Shown here: one piece after another, positions 35,393 through 43,443 of the stretch
Layout: each line of letters starts with the position of its first letter
Numbering within the stretch: position 1 is the first letter of the stretch
Source: JADFXI01 sp963784135
GTDB taxonomy: Bacteria > Nitrospirota > Thermodesulfovibrionia > Thermodesulfovibrionales > Dissulfurispiraceae
DNA length: 64,000 nucleotides
NCBI GenBank assembly: GCA_963784135.1
Contig: CAWAQG010000016.1
Span: 99,375 to 163,374, forward strand
Reading direction: 5' to 3'
Position numbers and translations under genes: made by a program
The notes under the pieces: generated by a model
Told to the model about the DNA's origin: nothing
What the model saw: the letters and a program-made list of their open reading frames with translations, nothing else
Databases searched by the model: none

Positions 35393-35452
35393 TTTTTGAC
35401 GGCGTCGCAAAAAGTCTGAAAAAAATTTTCCCCGTCGTTATATTATAGAACT

Positions 35453-36718
35453 ATGAAAGAGAGTAGTCTGGACATCTCTGTCCTGTACGTCGAAGACGAG
35501 TCGCAGACCCGTGATAAGATAGCCGGGATACTGAAACGGGAGATCAGATGCCTTTTCCTCGCGGAAAACGGTAAAGAGGGCCTCGCCCTCTTTGAACTTC
35601 ACCATCCCGATATCGTGATAACGGATATCAAGATGCCGGTAATGGATGGACTTGAGATGGTGGAGAGGATAAAGGACATCAACAAGGATGTTCACGTTAT
35701 CCTCACTACAGCCCATGGCGAAGCTGACTCCTTTATGGAATCCATCAAAGTCGGCGTAGACAGGTACCTGCTGAAACCGGTCGACGTGTCCACTCTGATC
35801 CGGACCCTCAGGGGAATGGCCCATGTTATCGGTATTGCACGGGAACTGAAAGAAAAGACCATCCTGCTGGAGGAATACAAAAGAGCGGTGGATGAGAGCA
35901 ATATTGTCTGCAAGACCGATACTGAGGGAAGGATCACCTATGTAAACGACCAATTCTGCAAAGCATACGGCTACAACAGAAACGAGGTCCTCGGCAAAGC
36001 TTATAAAGTTATTATGCACCCGCATGTTAACGAGGGAATGTTACTGGAGCTGGAATCGACTATTGCATCCAGGAGGATATGGAAAGGCATTCTGGAGCAC
36101 ACGAAGAATGGCGTTCATAGTTATTTTGCGGACGTGACTATCGTCCCCATCCTGAGCGCGGATGGAAAGATAATGGAGTTTATCTATATAGGCCACGATG
36201 TGACGGAACTCGTCGATCGCACTGAACGGCTTAAACAGTTGTCCGCCACGGATATACTTACCCAGATTTACAACCGGATGGCCTTCAACGACTTCCTTGA
36301 TGCGGAACTGCAAAGGGCCCAGCGGTACAAAACAGGTATGTCTCTCATCATGTTCGACATCGACCATTTCAAAAACGTCAACGACACCTATGGACACCTG
36401 GTGGGAGACGAGGTGCTGAAGGCCCTGGTCAAGGTGGTGCAGTTGAGTATCAGAAAGGTGGATATCCTGGCCCGGTGGGGTGGAGAGGAATTCATGATAC
36501 TGGCGCCGGAAGCGGCACTGGAAGCGTCATACGGACTGGCCGAAAGACTGCTTAAGGAGATCGAGGCCCATACCTTCCCCACTGCAGAAAAGATTACCGT
36601 AAGCATGGGGGTCACGACTTACCGGGAAGGAGATGACGCGGATTCCATTATCAAGAGGGTGGACCATGCCCTTTACAGTGCCAAGGAGAACGGAAGGAAC
36701 AGGATTGAAATCGGATAA
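35453..36718 (+). CDS. Receiver-PAS-GGDEF diguanylate cyclase
   Basis: A response regulator that makes c-di-GMP. The receiver (residues 8-125) has YVEDES and the phospho-acceptor in IVITDIKMPVMDG. PAS (about 140-260: KRAVDESNIVCKTDTEGRITYVN, ending VTELVDRTERL) follows. The GGDEF domain (about 265-421) has FDIDHFKNVNDTYGHLVGD, the inhibitory site RKVD and RWGGEEF, so it should be active and feedback-controlled. There is no cognate kinase beside it. Its last codons overlap the helicase start by 14 bases. Confidence 0.93.
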   Translation: MKESSLDISVLYVEDESQTRDKIAGILKREIRCLFLAENGKEGLALFELHHPDIVITDIKMPVMDGLEMVERIKDINKDVHVILTTAHGEADSFMESIKVGVDRYLLKPVDVSTLIRTLRGMAHVIGIARELKEKTILLEEYKRAVDESNIVCKTDTEGRITYVNDQFCKAYGYNRNEVLGKAYKVIMHPHVNEGMLLELESTIASRRIWKGILEHTKNGVHSYFADVTIVPILSADGKIMEFIYIGHDVTELVDRTERLKQLSATDILTQIYNRMAFNDFLDAELQRAQRYKTGMSLIMFDIDHFKNVNDTYGHLVGDEVLKALVKVVQLSIRKVDILARWGGEEFMILAPEAALEASYGLAERLLKEIEAHTFPTAEKITVSMGVTTYREGDDADSIIKRVDHALYSAKENGRNRIEIG

Positions 36719-38585
36719 TCTTCAGGGACTGGCCAACGTGGCTGAAAAGTTTCTGGGGGACATTGTGGCTGCGGCCCTGAATGATTATGAGCCCAGGCAG
36801 CCCCAGGTGGACATGCTGCGGGCCTGCGCCGGGATGATTGAAAAGGGCGGCGCCCTTCTGGCAGAAGCCGGCACAGGCACAGGCAAAACATTCGCTTATC
36901 TTGTTCCGCTGCTTGCCTCAGGCGGCAGGGCTGTTATTTCTACCAGGACAATCAATCTCCAGGAGCAGATTGTATCAAAAGACCTGCGGTTCCTTTCCGG
37001 CTTGAGACCGTTTGACTACGCTATCGCAAAAGGCCGGAGCAATTATCTTTGCCTGAGGAGGCTTGATTCATTCAGGGCTTCGGATGAACTCGAAAATGAG
37101 GAATACGCTGAGCTGGCAAGGTGGGCTTCCAAAACAGGAACAGGGGACATAGAAGATTACGGGCCCGGACGGGTGCATATATGGGACAGGATTTGCTGTG
37201 ATCCCGATGCATGCAAGGGCAGCCAGTGCGGCTTTTTTCCCCGTTGCTGCTACTTCACCGCAAGAGGGCTATGGGACAAGGCGCAGATAATCGTGGCGAA
37301 CCATGCCCTGGTCGGGATTAATGCCTTGTTTGATAGTGATGCGCGGCTGCTGCCCAAAGCAGATCTGCTCATTATCGACGAGGCACATGCGCTCGACAGC
37401 GTGCTTTCTGATATAGCGGGCCTTACTTTATCAAACAGAGGATTCGAAATAATCATGAACAGACTGCTTAAACTTGACGAGAAAGGCGCTTACAGGGGAC
37501 TTCTTTCACAAACGCCCGATCTGTTTCAGGCCGTTGAATCCCTTAGGGCCGAAATGGGACTTTTTTGGATAAAGGTGAAAAATGCGGCGAGACACAGGGA
37601 GACAATTAAGGGGGCATTTGAGCTGAAAGGCCATTTGCTCAAGCTTGCCGGTTCCATAGAGGGTCTTATCGTGAACATGGTAAGCTGCACGACGGGGCTT
37701 TTCCAGGAGGATGATGAGCTTGAGATCAAGGCATCGATAGTAAAGCTAAAGACCTTCGCTGAAGGGATGAATGCATTCTCCGACGGATTGGATGGTTTTG
37801 TCCGGTGGGCCGATGTAGAAGAAAAAAGAATTGCACTCAGGATGTCGCCGGTCTATCCCAGAGATTTCATAATGCGGCACATCCTGCCTGAGTACCGGTC
37901 GGTCATCCTTGCTTCAGCCACGCTTTCGGTTGCCGGAGATTTCGGGTTCGTGACCAAAGTGCTCGGACTTGAGGGAGCTGAAACACTGTCGGTCCCATCT
38001 CCATTTGATCTCAGGAAACAGATTACAGTGCATGTTAAAAGGGGAATAAATCTGAAGCACCCCGGCAGCGCCGGAAAACTCGCCGGCGTCATTATTGAAG
38101 AGGCCTCAAGGAAAGACGGCGGCATCCTGGTGCTTTTTACATCACGGGAGAGCATGCGGGCGGCATGGGCCATTGCTAACGGGCCATTGCGGGATATGGG
38201 ACTGAATCCCATGGTGCAGGGGGAGATGCCGAACCGGTTGATGCTCGAAAAAATGCGGGGGAGTGAAAACAGCGTTCTTTTCGGCCTTGATTCGTTCTGG
38301 GAAGGAGTGGATGTGAAGGGAGACTCACTGAAGTGCCTTATTATCGCAAAACTCCCGTTTGAAGTACCTACGGAGCCGGTTGTTAAAGCGCGGACCGAGG
38401 AGATAGAAAAGGGAGGCGGTAATGCATTCTATGAATACTCGCTGCCGCGGGCAGTGCTTAAATTCAAACAGGGGTTCGGCAGACTGATAAGGTCAAGCAG
38501 TGACAGCGGAAGGGTCATCATCTGTGACGAGAGAATTGAGACCATGGCATATGGACGCACTTTTATGGAAAGCATACTGCGGTGA
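36705..38585 (+). CDS. dinG: DinG/XPD-type ATP-dependent DNA helicase
   Basis: A superfamily 2 helicase of about 627 residues. I start at TTG 36705, preceded by GGAAGG, so it overlaps the upstream stop by 14 bases. Motif I is AEAGTGTGKTFAYL and the Walker B box is LLIIDEAHALDS. Between them CCDPDACKGSQCGFFPRCC carries the cysteines of a 4Fe-4S cluster. Later motifs are VILASATLS, ILVLFTSRESM, DSFWEGVDVKGD and QGFGRLIRSSSDSG. Such enzymes unwind D-loops, R-loops or G-quadruplexes 5'-3'. Several extra Cys residues mean the exact cluster ligands cannot be fixed by eye. Confidence 0.92.
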   Translation: MKSDNLQGLANVAEKFLGDIVAAALNDYEPRQPQVDMLRACAGMIEKGGALLAEAGTGTGKTFAYLVPLLASGGRAVISTRTINLQEQIVSKDLRFLSGLRPFDYAIAKGRSNYLCLRRLDSFRASDELENEEYAELARWASKTGTGDIEDYGPGRVHIWDRICCDPDACKGSQCGFFPRCCYFTARGLWDKAQIIVANHALVGINALFDSDARLLPKADLLIIDEAHALDSVLSDIAGLTLSNRGFEIIMNRLLKLDEKGAYRGLLSQTPDLFQAVESLRAEMGLFWIKVKNAARHRETIKGAFELKGHLLKLAGSIEGLIVNMVSCTTGLFQEDDELEIKASIVKLKTFAEGMNAFSDGLDGFVRWADVEEKRIALRMSPVYPRDFIMRHILPEYRSVILASATLSVAGDFGFVTKVLGLEGAETLSVPSPFDLRKQITVHVKRGINLKHPGSAGKLAGVIIEEASRKDGGILVLFTSRESMRAAWAIANGPLRDMGLNPMVQGEMPNRLMLEKMRGSENSVLFGLDSFWEGVDVKGDSLKCLIIAKLPFEVPTEPVVKARTEEIEKGGGNAFYEYSLPRAVLKFKQGFGRLIRSSSDSGRVIICDERIETMAYGRTFMESILR

Positions 38586-38678
38586 TAAGCTTAATTTATC
38601 AAAAAAGAGACGCCTGAAAGATATCTTGCTGACGGACAGCAATGCCTGCAGGAGAGCGAGATCAATAAATAACCGGTT

Positions 38679-40076
38679 TCACGCCTGAATTTTTTCCATT
38701 AACTGTTCGCGTACAAAGCTGATATGCGTGCGCAGGCCGTAGAATTGGTTAGCGAAGGAAGGCGGCACTTTCATTTTATGTACTGATTTTTCTAAATCAA
38801 CAAGCCGTCCCAGGAATTCTTCTCTCCTATCTGCCGTCAAGGGTCCGGACAGCTCCTTTTCAAGTATAAGTAACGTATTGTACCAGCGATAGATGCGCAT
38901 CATGATTCGCCATTTATATATTCCTGGTATGATTTGCAGTCCGGGGACCAAAATCACAACCGTGGGCACGAATACAACTATGAACCTGTTAACAAGACTT
39001 GCGAGCCAGAACGGGAGAGAACGATAGAGGAAGCTTTTACCGGATTTATAGTAGCGGCTTGCATCCGGGCTTATGCGAAATTCGTGTTCCATCGGGGCAG
39101 GAAACTCACCACGGCGCCTGAACAGGCCAGCGCTGCCATGGACTTCCTGGGCGGCCTCGATCAACAAATCGGAAAGCGCCGGGTGCAGATTTTTGCGTGC
39201 AATGAGTTCGACCGCGGGCGCAACCAGATAGACATCGTGATCGGGAATGTCTTTGCCGAAATCCAGGCATCCCTTCGGAAATTCAAGCTTGTTAAGATAA
39301 TTGATGCGCCGTGTATAACCATCGGCCTGTGTGAAATCAAAGAGACGGATTCCCGGCGCCAGCAGGAGCTTGCGAATATTCTCTATAGAGGCGGAATCTC
39401 CCGACAGGAAAGCCGCGTCTATACCTCCCTCGGGCAGCGCCCTGGCGGCGTCTTCTGCGTCCATGTCCAGCAGTGCAGTGGCGCCCCCCGGTTTGATGCC
39501 ATTGACTGCGAGCAGTGTCAAAGCCAGTGACCTTGTTCCACTGCCCTCCGGACCGATGGCGAGCCGCTTTCCGCTCATTTGAGACAGCAGGTCCAGAGGC
39601 GCGCGGCTTTGATAAAAGACAAGGAGCGGTTGATAATAAATGCTGCCGAGCGAGACGAGATTGTTAATATTCAGCCCATCGGCCATGCCGCCTTGAACGA
39701 AGCCTATGTCTGCCGCGAATGAAGGATCAACCAGCCTTTTTAGATTTTCAAAGGACCCCTCGGACGGCAGTATTTTCAAGCGCACGCCGTTTCGCGCAAG
39801 TATCCTGGCGTATTTTTCGGCATTTATTTCGAAGATACTCCCTTTGGGACCGCTGGTGATTGTGATAGTACCGGGAGGGGCCGAGTGGAAGAACCAGAAA
39901 ACGGCAAAGATTATAACGAACAGCGCGAGTACAACGGCACTGAAAGCCAGCCGGCGACTCAGTCCAAAAGTGTCCATGATCATTGTATGAATTTTAGTGA
40001 AACCGGTTTTAAGAGTTGCCTTCATTGCTTGAAAACCCCGTTGTTGTGGTAAGGCTTGGAAAGACACAAGCTTCAT
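38679..40076 (-). CDS. TAXI-family TRAP-type solute-binding protein with C-terminal membrane segment
   Basis: The protein has a TM anchor near residues 42-66 (LAFSAVVLALFVIIFAVFWFF), then a TAXI-type binding fold (ITITSGPKGSIFEINAEKYARIL, FVQGGMADGLNI, KRLAIGPEGSGTRSLALTLL, GGIDAAFLSGDSAS). A second hydrophobic region follows at about 355-390 (LASLVNRFIVVFVPTVVILVPGLQIIPGI), with a cytoplasmic helical tail (LILEKELSGPLTADRREEFL). No TRAP permease gene is near, and the C-terminal segment is absent from ordinary TAXI proteins, so a sensory or scaffold role is possible. Several ATGs could be the start (40076, 40025, 39983); none has a clear ribosome site. Confidence 0.78.
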   Translation of the reverse strand: MKLVSFQALPQQRGFQAMKATLKTGFTKIHTMIMDTFGLSRRLAFSAVVLALFVIIFAVFWFFHSAPPGTITITSGPKGSIFEINAEKYARILARNGVRLKILPSEGSFENLKRLVDPSFAADIGFVQGGMADGLNINNLVSLGSIYYQPLLVFYQSRAPLDLLSQMSGKRLAIGPEGSGTRSLALTLLAVNGIKPGGATALLDMDAEDAARALPEGGIDAAFLSGDSASIENIRKLLLAPGIRLFDFTQADGYTRRINYLNKLEFPKGCLDFGKDIPDHDVYLVAPAVELIARKNLHPALSDLLIEAAQEVHGSAGLFRRRGEFPAPMEHEFRISPDASRYYKSGKSFLYRSLPFWLASLVNRFIVVFVPTVVILVPGLQIIPGIYKWRIMMRIYRWYNTLLILEKELSGPLTADRREEFLGRLVDLEKSVHKMKVPPSFANQFYGLRTHISFVREQLMEKIQA

Positions 40077-40197
40077 ATATTCAATTATAGATTGTTATGA
40101 GAAATGTGCAATATACTGATGAAGTTTTTTCATTATTAGAGAAGCCGGTGCCTGCAAAGGTACGCCCGTCCGACAAATAGCACAAAATTGGCACAGT

Positions 40198-40232
40198 GAA
40201 GAAAAAGAAAAGGGTTGCATCTCTGCAACCCC
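40198..40232 (-). terminator. Rho-independent terminator behind the tRNA-Glu fragment
   Basis: On the minus strand GGGTTGC-AGAGAT-GCAACCC forms a 7-bp stem and is followed by TTTTCTTTTTCTT. It lies just past the 3' end of the tRNA-Glu fragment, as expected for the original tRNA terminator. Confidence 0.8.
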
Positions 40233-40242
40233 TGATTTTCAA

Positions 40243-40288
40243 GCGTCCCCAAAGGGATTCGAACCCTTGTTACCGCCGTGAAAGGGCG
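40243..40288 (-). other. 3' fragment of tRNA-Glu (TTC): probable island attachment site
   Basis: The minus strand reads CGCCCTTTCACGGCGGTAAC, then a T-arm AAGGGTTCGAATCCCTT and acceptor strand TGGGGACG. This is the tRNA-Glu(TTC) sequence from the anticodon stem to the discriminator. The 5' half is absent: upstream sequence is AT-rich and unrelated. Such 3' tRNA pieces are left at the distal end when an element integrates into a tRNA gene. Since the original terminator is still attached, the inserted DNA should lie to the right. Confidence 0.75.
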
Positions 40289-40668
40289 AAGCAGTTAATT
40301 TTAACAAAATGGCCGTGAGCAACGATTTGGGCTGAAGTTTATGATTCTAAAAGAGAAAGTGACATTCTGTATTTTCTGTCCTTTCCCCTATTTTCCGTGC
40401 AAAGAGCAAAATTCTGCTACGATTTTGCTACAGTGCTGAGTAAGTTCATGCTATCAGCTATGCCGAACAACCAACAGCAGGCAACAGGATGTGCTTAAGC
40501 AGCTCTTTAAGCGGACGGAGGCACAGGGATAGTTGACTTTTAAAGTGGCCGGCAGAGGATTTCTCCTCTGCACCTCTATAATTTTAATAATAATTTGGTG
40601 TACCTACATATGGTAACAGCAAGCTTGATTTAATAGCAGTGATGCTATAAAATAAAAATACATAATAT
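40289..40668. other. Non-coding island edge
   Basis: About 380 AT-rich bases with no credible gene. TTCTGCTACGATTTTGCTAC near 40412-40431 has a short internal repeat (TGCTAC). It may be the leftover end of an integrase gene or an arm-binding site, but I cannot show either. Confidence 0.4.
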
Positions 40669-41022
40669 ATGGAATGGACAATTGAATATTATGAGACAGC
40701 CCGGGGAACTTGCCCGGTGAAAGAGTTTATCGATTCTCTCACTGATGACGGCCAGGCTAAATATATTTTTATCACCAGACTGTTGAAGCAATACGGTACG
40801 CTTGTTAAAAAACCTTATGTAAGACCGATCACGGGACATAGGAAGTTATACGAGATCAGGATTAAAGAGAAGGACGGTATCAGCAGAATCCTGTACTTCG
40901 CCCATACCGGGAGGAAATTTGTGCTCTTGCACGGCTTTACCAAGAAAACAGAAAAAACTCCTGCAGATGAGATAGAGACGGCAGAACAACGAATGAAGGA
41001 CCATATTTTAAGAGAGGGATAA
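40669..41022 (+). CDS. higB: HigB-type toxin (RelE/ParE superfamily, Gp49-like)
   Basis: A 117-residue protein of the phage-derived Gp49-like/HigB family. Motifs are YYETARGTCPVKEFIDSL, TRLLKQYGTLVKKPYVRPI, LYEIRIKEKDGISRILYF and FVLLHGFTKKTEKTPADEI. These cover the conserved ELR/R(I/V)(L/F)Y core and the HGF-KK motif. Such toxins cleave mRNA on the ribosome. The gene is followed one base later by the antitoxin, in the toxin-first order usual for HigBA. It is the first gene inside the presumed island. Confidence 0.9.
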   Translation: MEWTIEYYETARGTCPVKEFIDSLTDDGQAKYIFITRLLKQYGTLVKKPYVRPITGHRKLYEIRIKEKDGISRILYFAHTGRKFVLLHGFTKKTEKTPADEIETAEQRMKDHILREG

Positions 41023-41023
41023 C

Positions 41024-41329
41024 ATGAAGAAGAATAGCTATGAAGACCATGTAAAGGAATTGCTCAAAAAGAAGGGAATCCGGGAAGCATATGACAAACT
41101 TCTTCCGGAGTTCGAACTCGCAAGGAGCATTATAGAGCAGAGGCACCGAAAGAAGATGACACAGGAACAGGTTGCTATAAAAACCGGGATGCCTCAGTCA
41201 ACCATAGCAAGGATCGAGGGCCTAACTCATGGCTTGCCCAAGCTCTCCACTTTAAAAAAGATCGCTGATGCGCTTGACGCGCAACTTGTTGTCAAATTGC
41301 AGGCTACCAGTACAAAAGTAGGCCGCTAA
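41024..41329 (+). CDS. higA: HigA-type XRE antitoxin
   Basis: A 101-residue Cro/CI-type HTH protein. The DNA-binding domain is MTQEQVAIKTGMPQSTIARIEGLTHGLPKLSTLKKIADAL. An N-terminal helix region (YEDHVKELLKKKGIREAYDKL) would contact the toxin. As in other HigBA pairs it should neutralise HigB and repress the shared promoter. A purine-rich GAGAGGGAT before the ATG gives the ribosome site. Confidence 0.9.
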   Translation: MKKNSYEDHVKELLKKKGIREAYDKLLPEFELARSIIEQRHRKKMTQEQVAIKTGMPQSTIARIEGLTHGLPKLSTLKKIADALDAQLVVKLQATSTKVGR

Positions 41330-41346
41330 TGGCAACTACCCCGGCA

Positions 41347-41538
41347 TTATTCAGACACGATATTTGTTGTGTTACCGGCCTCATATTTTTCAAGCGCACT
41401 CATGGCCCAGTTGATGGCAATGGGCCATCCAATCCCTGTCATCTGCAACAAGATACAGATGATTCCCGAAAAAGGCCGGCCTATGGTAAAAAACATAAGC
41501 CAGGGACTCCGGACAGATAAATATGAACGTGCATTCAT
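41347..41538 (-). CDS. Small hypothetical membrane protein
   Basis: A 63-residue frame with one or two hydrophobic stretches (PWLMFFTIGRPFSGIICILLQMTGIGWPIAINWAM is split by a Gly-rich turn) and a short charged tail. AGGAG lies ten bases before the ATG. It follows the 256-residue-frame membrane protein by 22 bases on the same strand, so the two probably form an operon. No family is recognised. The C-terminal part is the most protein-like. Confidence 0.45.
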   Translation of the reverse strand: MNARSYLSVRSPWLMFFTIGRPFSGIICILLQMTGIGWPIAINWAMSALEKYEAGNTTNIVSE

Positions 41539-41560
41539 TGTTCATTATCTCCTTTTCAGT

Positions 41561-42289
41561 TTACCCTTTTAGCCAGAGGGCTTTTTGCTTCTCGATTTCC
41601 CGCCGCAGACTTTGAATCTCTTCCCTAAAACCTGCCTCCATCCAGCCTTCAGCCGTTTCAACAATATTGACCTTGAGTGCATGCACAAAAGGATATATGC
41701 CCGGCAGTATCACTCCAAGTGCTCCGAGCAGATAGACAATCCATGTCAATCTATTTGTCGCCGTCTGGCGTCGCATGTCGGCATAGGTATCAATAACCAT
41801 GCATATCTTCCGAAAATTTCGCACTTTCCCGGTTATTGTGGAGTTATCCCCTGTTGGAGAGATAAAACTGCCGGCGAAACCGGCTTCTATCCATTCCTTC
41901 CCATAGGCAGGCCCGTACAAGATTGCCGCTGAAAACCACTTTACCTTTGATGCCAGGATATCTACACCCGGTTCTGATAACCCATTTTTGCTCGACTCCC
42001 AGATGGCCCGCCACTGCACCGCGATCCCGATAACCACGTACAGGCCGATATTTATAAAGAGCCAGAATGCCGCGCCTTTTGCAAATTCCGCCGGAGAGAA
42101 TCCTGAAATTACTCCCCACGCTTCGATAAAAAATCCGGCAAGCCGATGCCGTACGGCCTTGCTCATAAGCATAAATATAGCGCCCATCCCGAAATAACCA
42201 AAAAGAGTTGTGAACAATAAAGTTCTCAGTGCTCCCGGGTGTTCGTCAAATTTTTTCACAGCGACTTTCATTGTTTCATTTATTGTCAT
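41561..42289 (-). CDS. Hypothetical membrane protein, four TM segments
   Basis: The start is the ATG giving MTINETMKVAVKK, preceded by GGAGG at about six bases; the longer frame has no such site. TM helices are near residues 25-45, 72-92, possibly 118-135, and 190-212 (WIVYLLGALGVILPGIYPFV). The C-terminus is a coiled coil (FREEIQSLRREIEKQKALW). The loop between the third and fourth segments is charged. I do not recognise the family. It lies divergent from higBA's far side and from the 42.5-kb gene and probably shares a transcript with the small protein downstream. Confidence 0.6.
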   Translation of the reverse strand: MTINETMKVAVKKFDEHPGALRTLLFTTLFGYFGMGAIFMLMSKAVRHRLAGFFIEAWGVISGFSPAEFAKGAAFWLFINIGLYVVIGIAVQWRAIWESSKNGLSEPGVDILASKVKWFSAAILYGPAYGKEWIEAGFAGSFISPTGDNSTITGKVRNFRKICMVIDTYADMRRQTATNRLTWIVYLLGALGVILPGIYPFVHALKVNIVETAEGWMEAGFREEIQSLRREIEKQKALWLKG

Positions 42290-42538
42290 GCCCGACCTCC
42301 ATACTTTTGAATTCACCGGTTTGCAGCTCATTTGTCCTCCTGTTTTTTCCTATACTTTTAGATTAGCAAATGGGCAAAACGCATTTTTCGACGATTACCC
42401 CGATAAAGGCCGAGAAAAAAATGAACGGAGGGAGGGCACGCGCTCTGGGATTTTATTATTTTATTGATCTTGCCTATACATTCTGATATTATCCAGAAAA
42501 CTGTTTAACTATGTGTCGCTGTATAGGAGACATGCAAG

Positions 42539-43363
42539 ATGTCTGAGATCATAACCGAAGCTCTTCTTGAAATGCACTTTCACCGGGCAATTGTTGAGCG
42601 GTTCAGCCAGCAATATGGTGCGAGAGTTCTGAAGCTCCTTAAGCCCTCCCCCAAACAAGAGGCATGGGTTGGCTTCGATCAAGGATGGGTTCGCACATCC
42701 GTCACAACCGACCAGTTGTTTGCTGAGCTTCAAACCACTATTCAGAATCAAGCAACCTCCACAAGCAACTTTTACTTTGGGTTTTTTCTGCAATTTAAAC
42801 TCGTTGAAAGAATGGTACGCAGCAGCAGGCTTAAGCCAGCCCAGTATGCTACCCCATACTTTCGATCCGAACTATCCCTCTATCCGAACCCGACCACTGG
42901 AATATCGCAGCATGAAACGCTCCTTCGTCTAAATGCGGTGGCTGGGGCCAGCGTATCATATGCATGTGGAATGCTTTTCGACATTGCAGACATTTGGGAA
43001 GAACCGAACTTGAACATGCTGCGTTGCGTCGATATTTCAACGTCGCCAGCTGGATGGGCAACAAATCAAAGGCATTTTCTTGCATTTCAGACAGAGGCGG
43101 ACCAGTCACCGTTCTGGTGCAGCGAACCGATAATGGGTAAGAGCATATCGTTTGACGAGTGGGCGTTTGGTCATGACCACATGTCTCCAAAGAAAATGAC
43201 GGGAAGGGAGCTTCATCATCTTATTATTGCCACACTTGATGAAATGCGTGAAATAAATAAGAAACAGATAGAGGCAATGGAGGCTGATTATCGAAGAAAA
43301 GAGAAGGACTCTTTCACTCAGCTTTTGCCTTCGTCCTTCACAATAGTCGAGTTCGGATTTTGA
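42539..43363 (+). CDS. Hypothetical protein, possible nuclease fold
   Basis: A 274-residue soluble protein, not assigned to a family. It starts with a helix (EALLEMHFHRAIVERFSQQYG). Then come EAWVGFDQGWVRT and FFLQFKLVERM, where an acidic residue followed by QxK could be a variant PD-(D/E)xK site. Later conserved-looking blocks are HETLLRLNAVAGASVSYACGMLFDI and DISTSPAGWATNQRHFLAFQ. The many aromatic and Cys-His motifs suggest a folded enzyme. It lies alone between the membrane gene and hsdR, inside the defence-rich part of the island. A restriction-related role is a guess from context. Confidence 0.6.
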   Translation: MSEIITEALLEMHFHRAIVERFSQQYGARVLKLLKPSPKQEAWVGFDQGWVRTSVTTDQLFAELQTTIQNQATSTSNFYFGFFLQFKLVERMVRSSRLKPAQYATPYFRSELSLYPNPTTGISQHETLLRLNAVAGASVSYACGMLFDIADIWEEPNLNMLRCVDISTSPAGWATNQRHFLAFQTEADQSPFWCSEPIMGKSISFDEWAFGHDHMSPKKMTGRELHHLIIATLDEMREINKKQIEAMEADYRRKEKDSFTQLLPSSFTIVEFGF

Positions 43364-43443
43364 CAACCCCGGACAGACAATTCAGACCAACATGATATTA
43401 AAGGAGACATAAAGGGGACAATAGGGACATTTTTTAACCCGTG

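Noticed and set aside
36633..36704. The longer N-terminus of the DinG-type helicase
   Set aside because: It lies inside the GGDEF coding sequence; the TTG at 36705 has a good ribosome site and begins the conserved part.
40243..40288. A functional tRNA-Glu gene
   Set aside because: Only the 3' half is present; the acceptor 5' strand and D-arm are missing.
41329..41572. Short plus-strand frames after higA
   Set aside because: They have no ribosome site or domain, and the minus-strand small membrane protein is better supported there.
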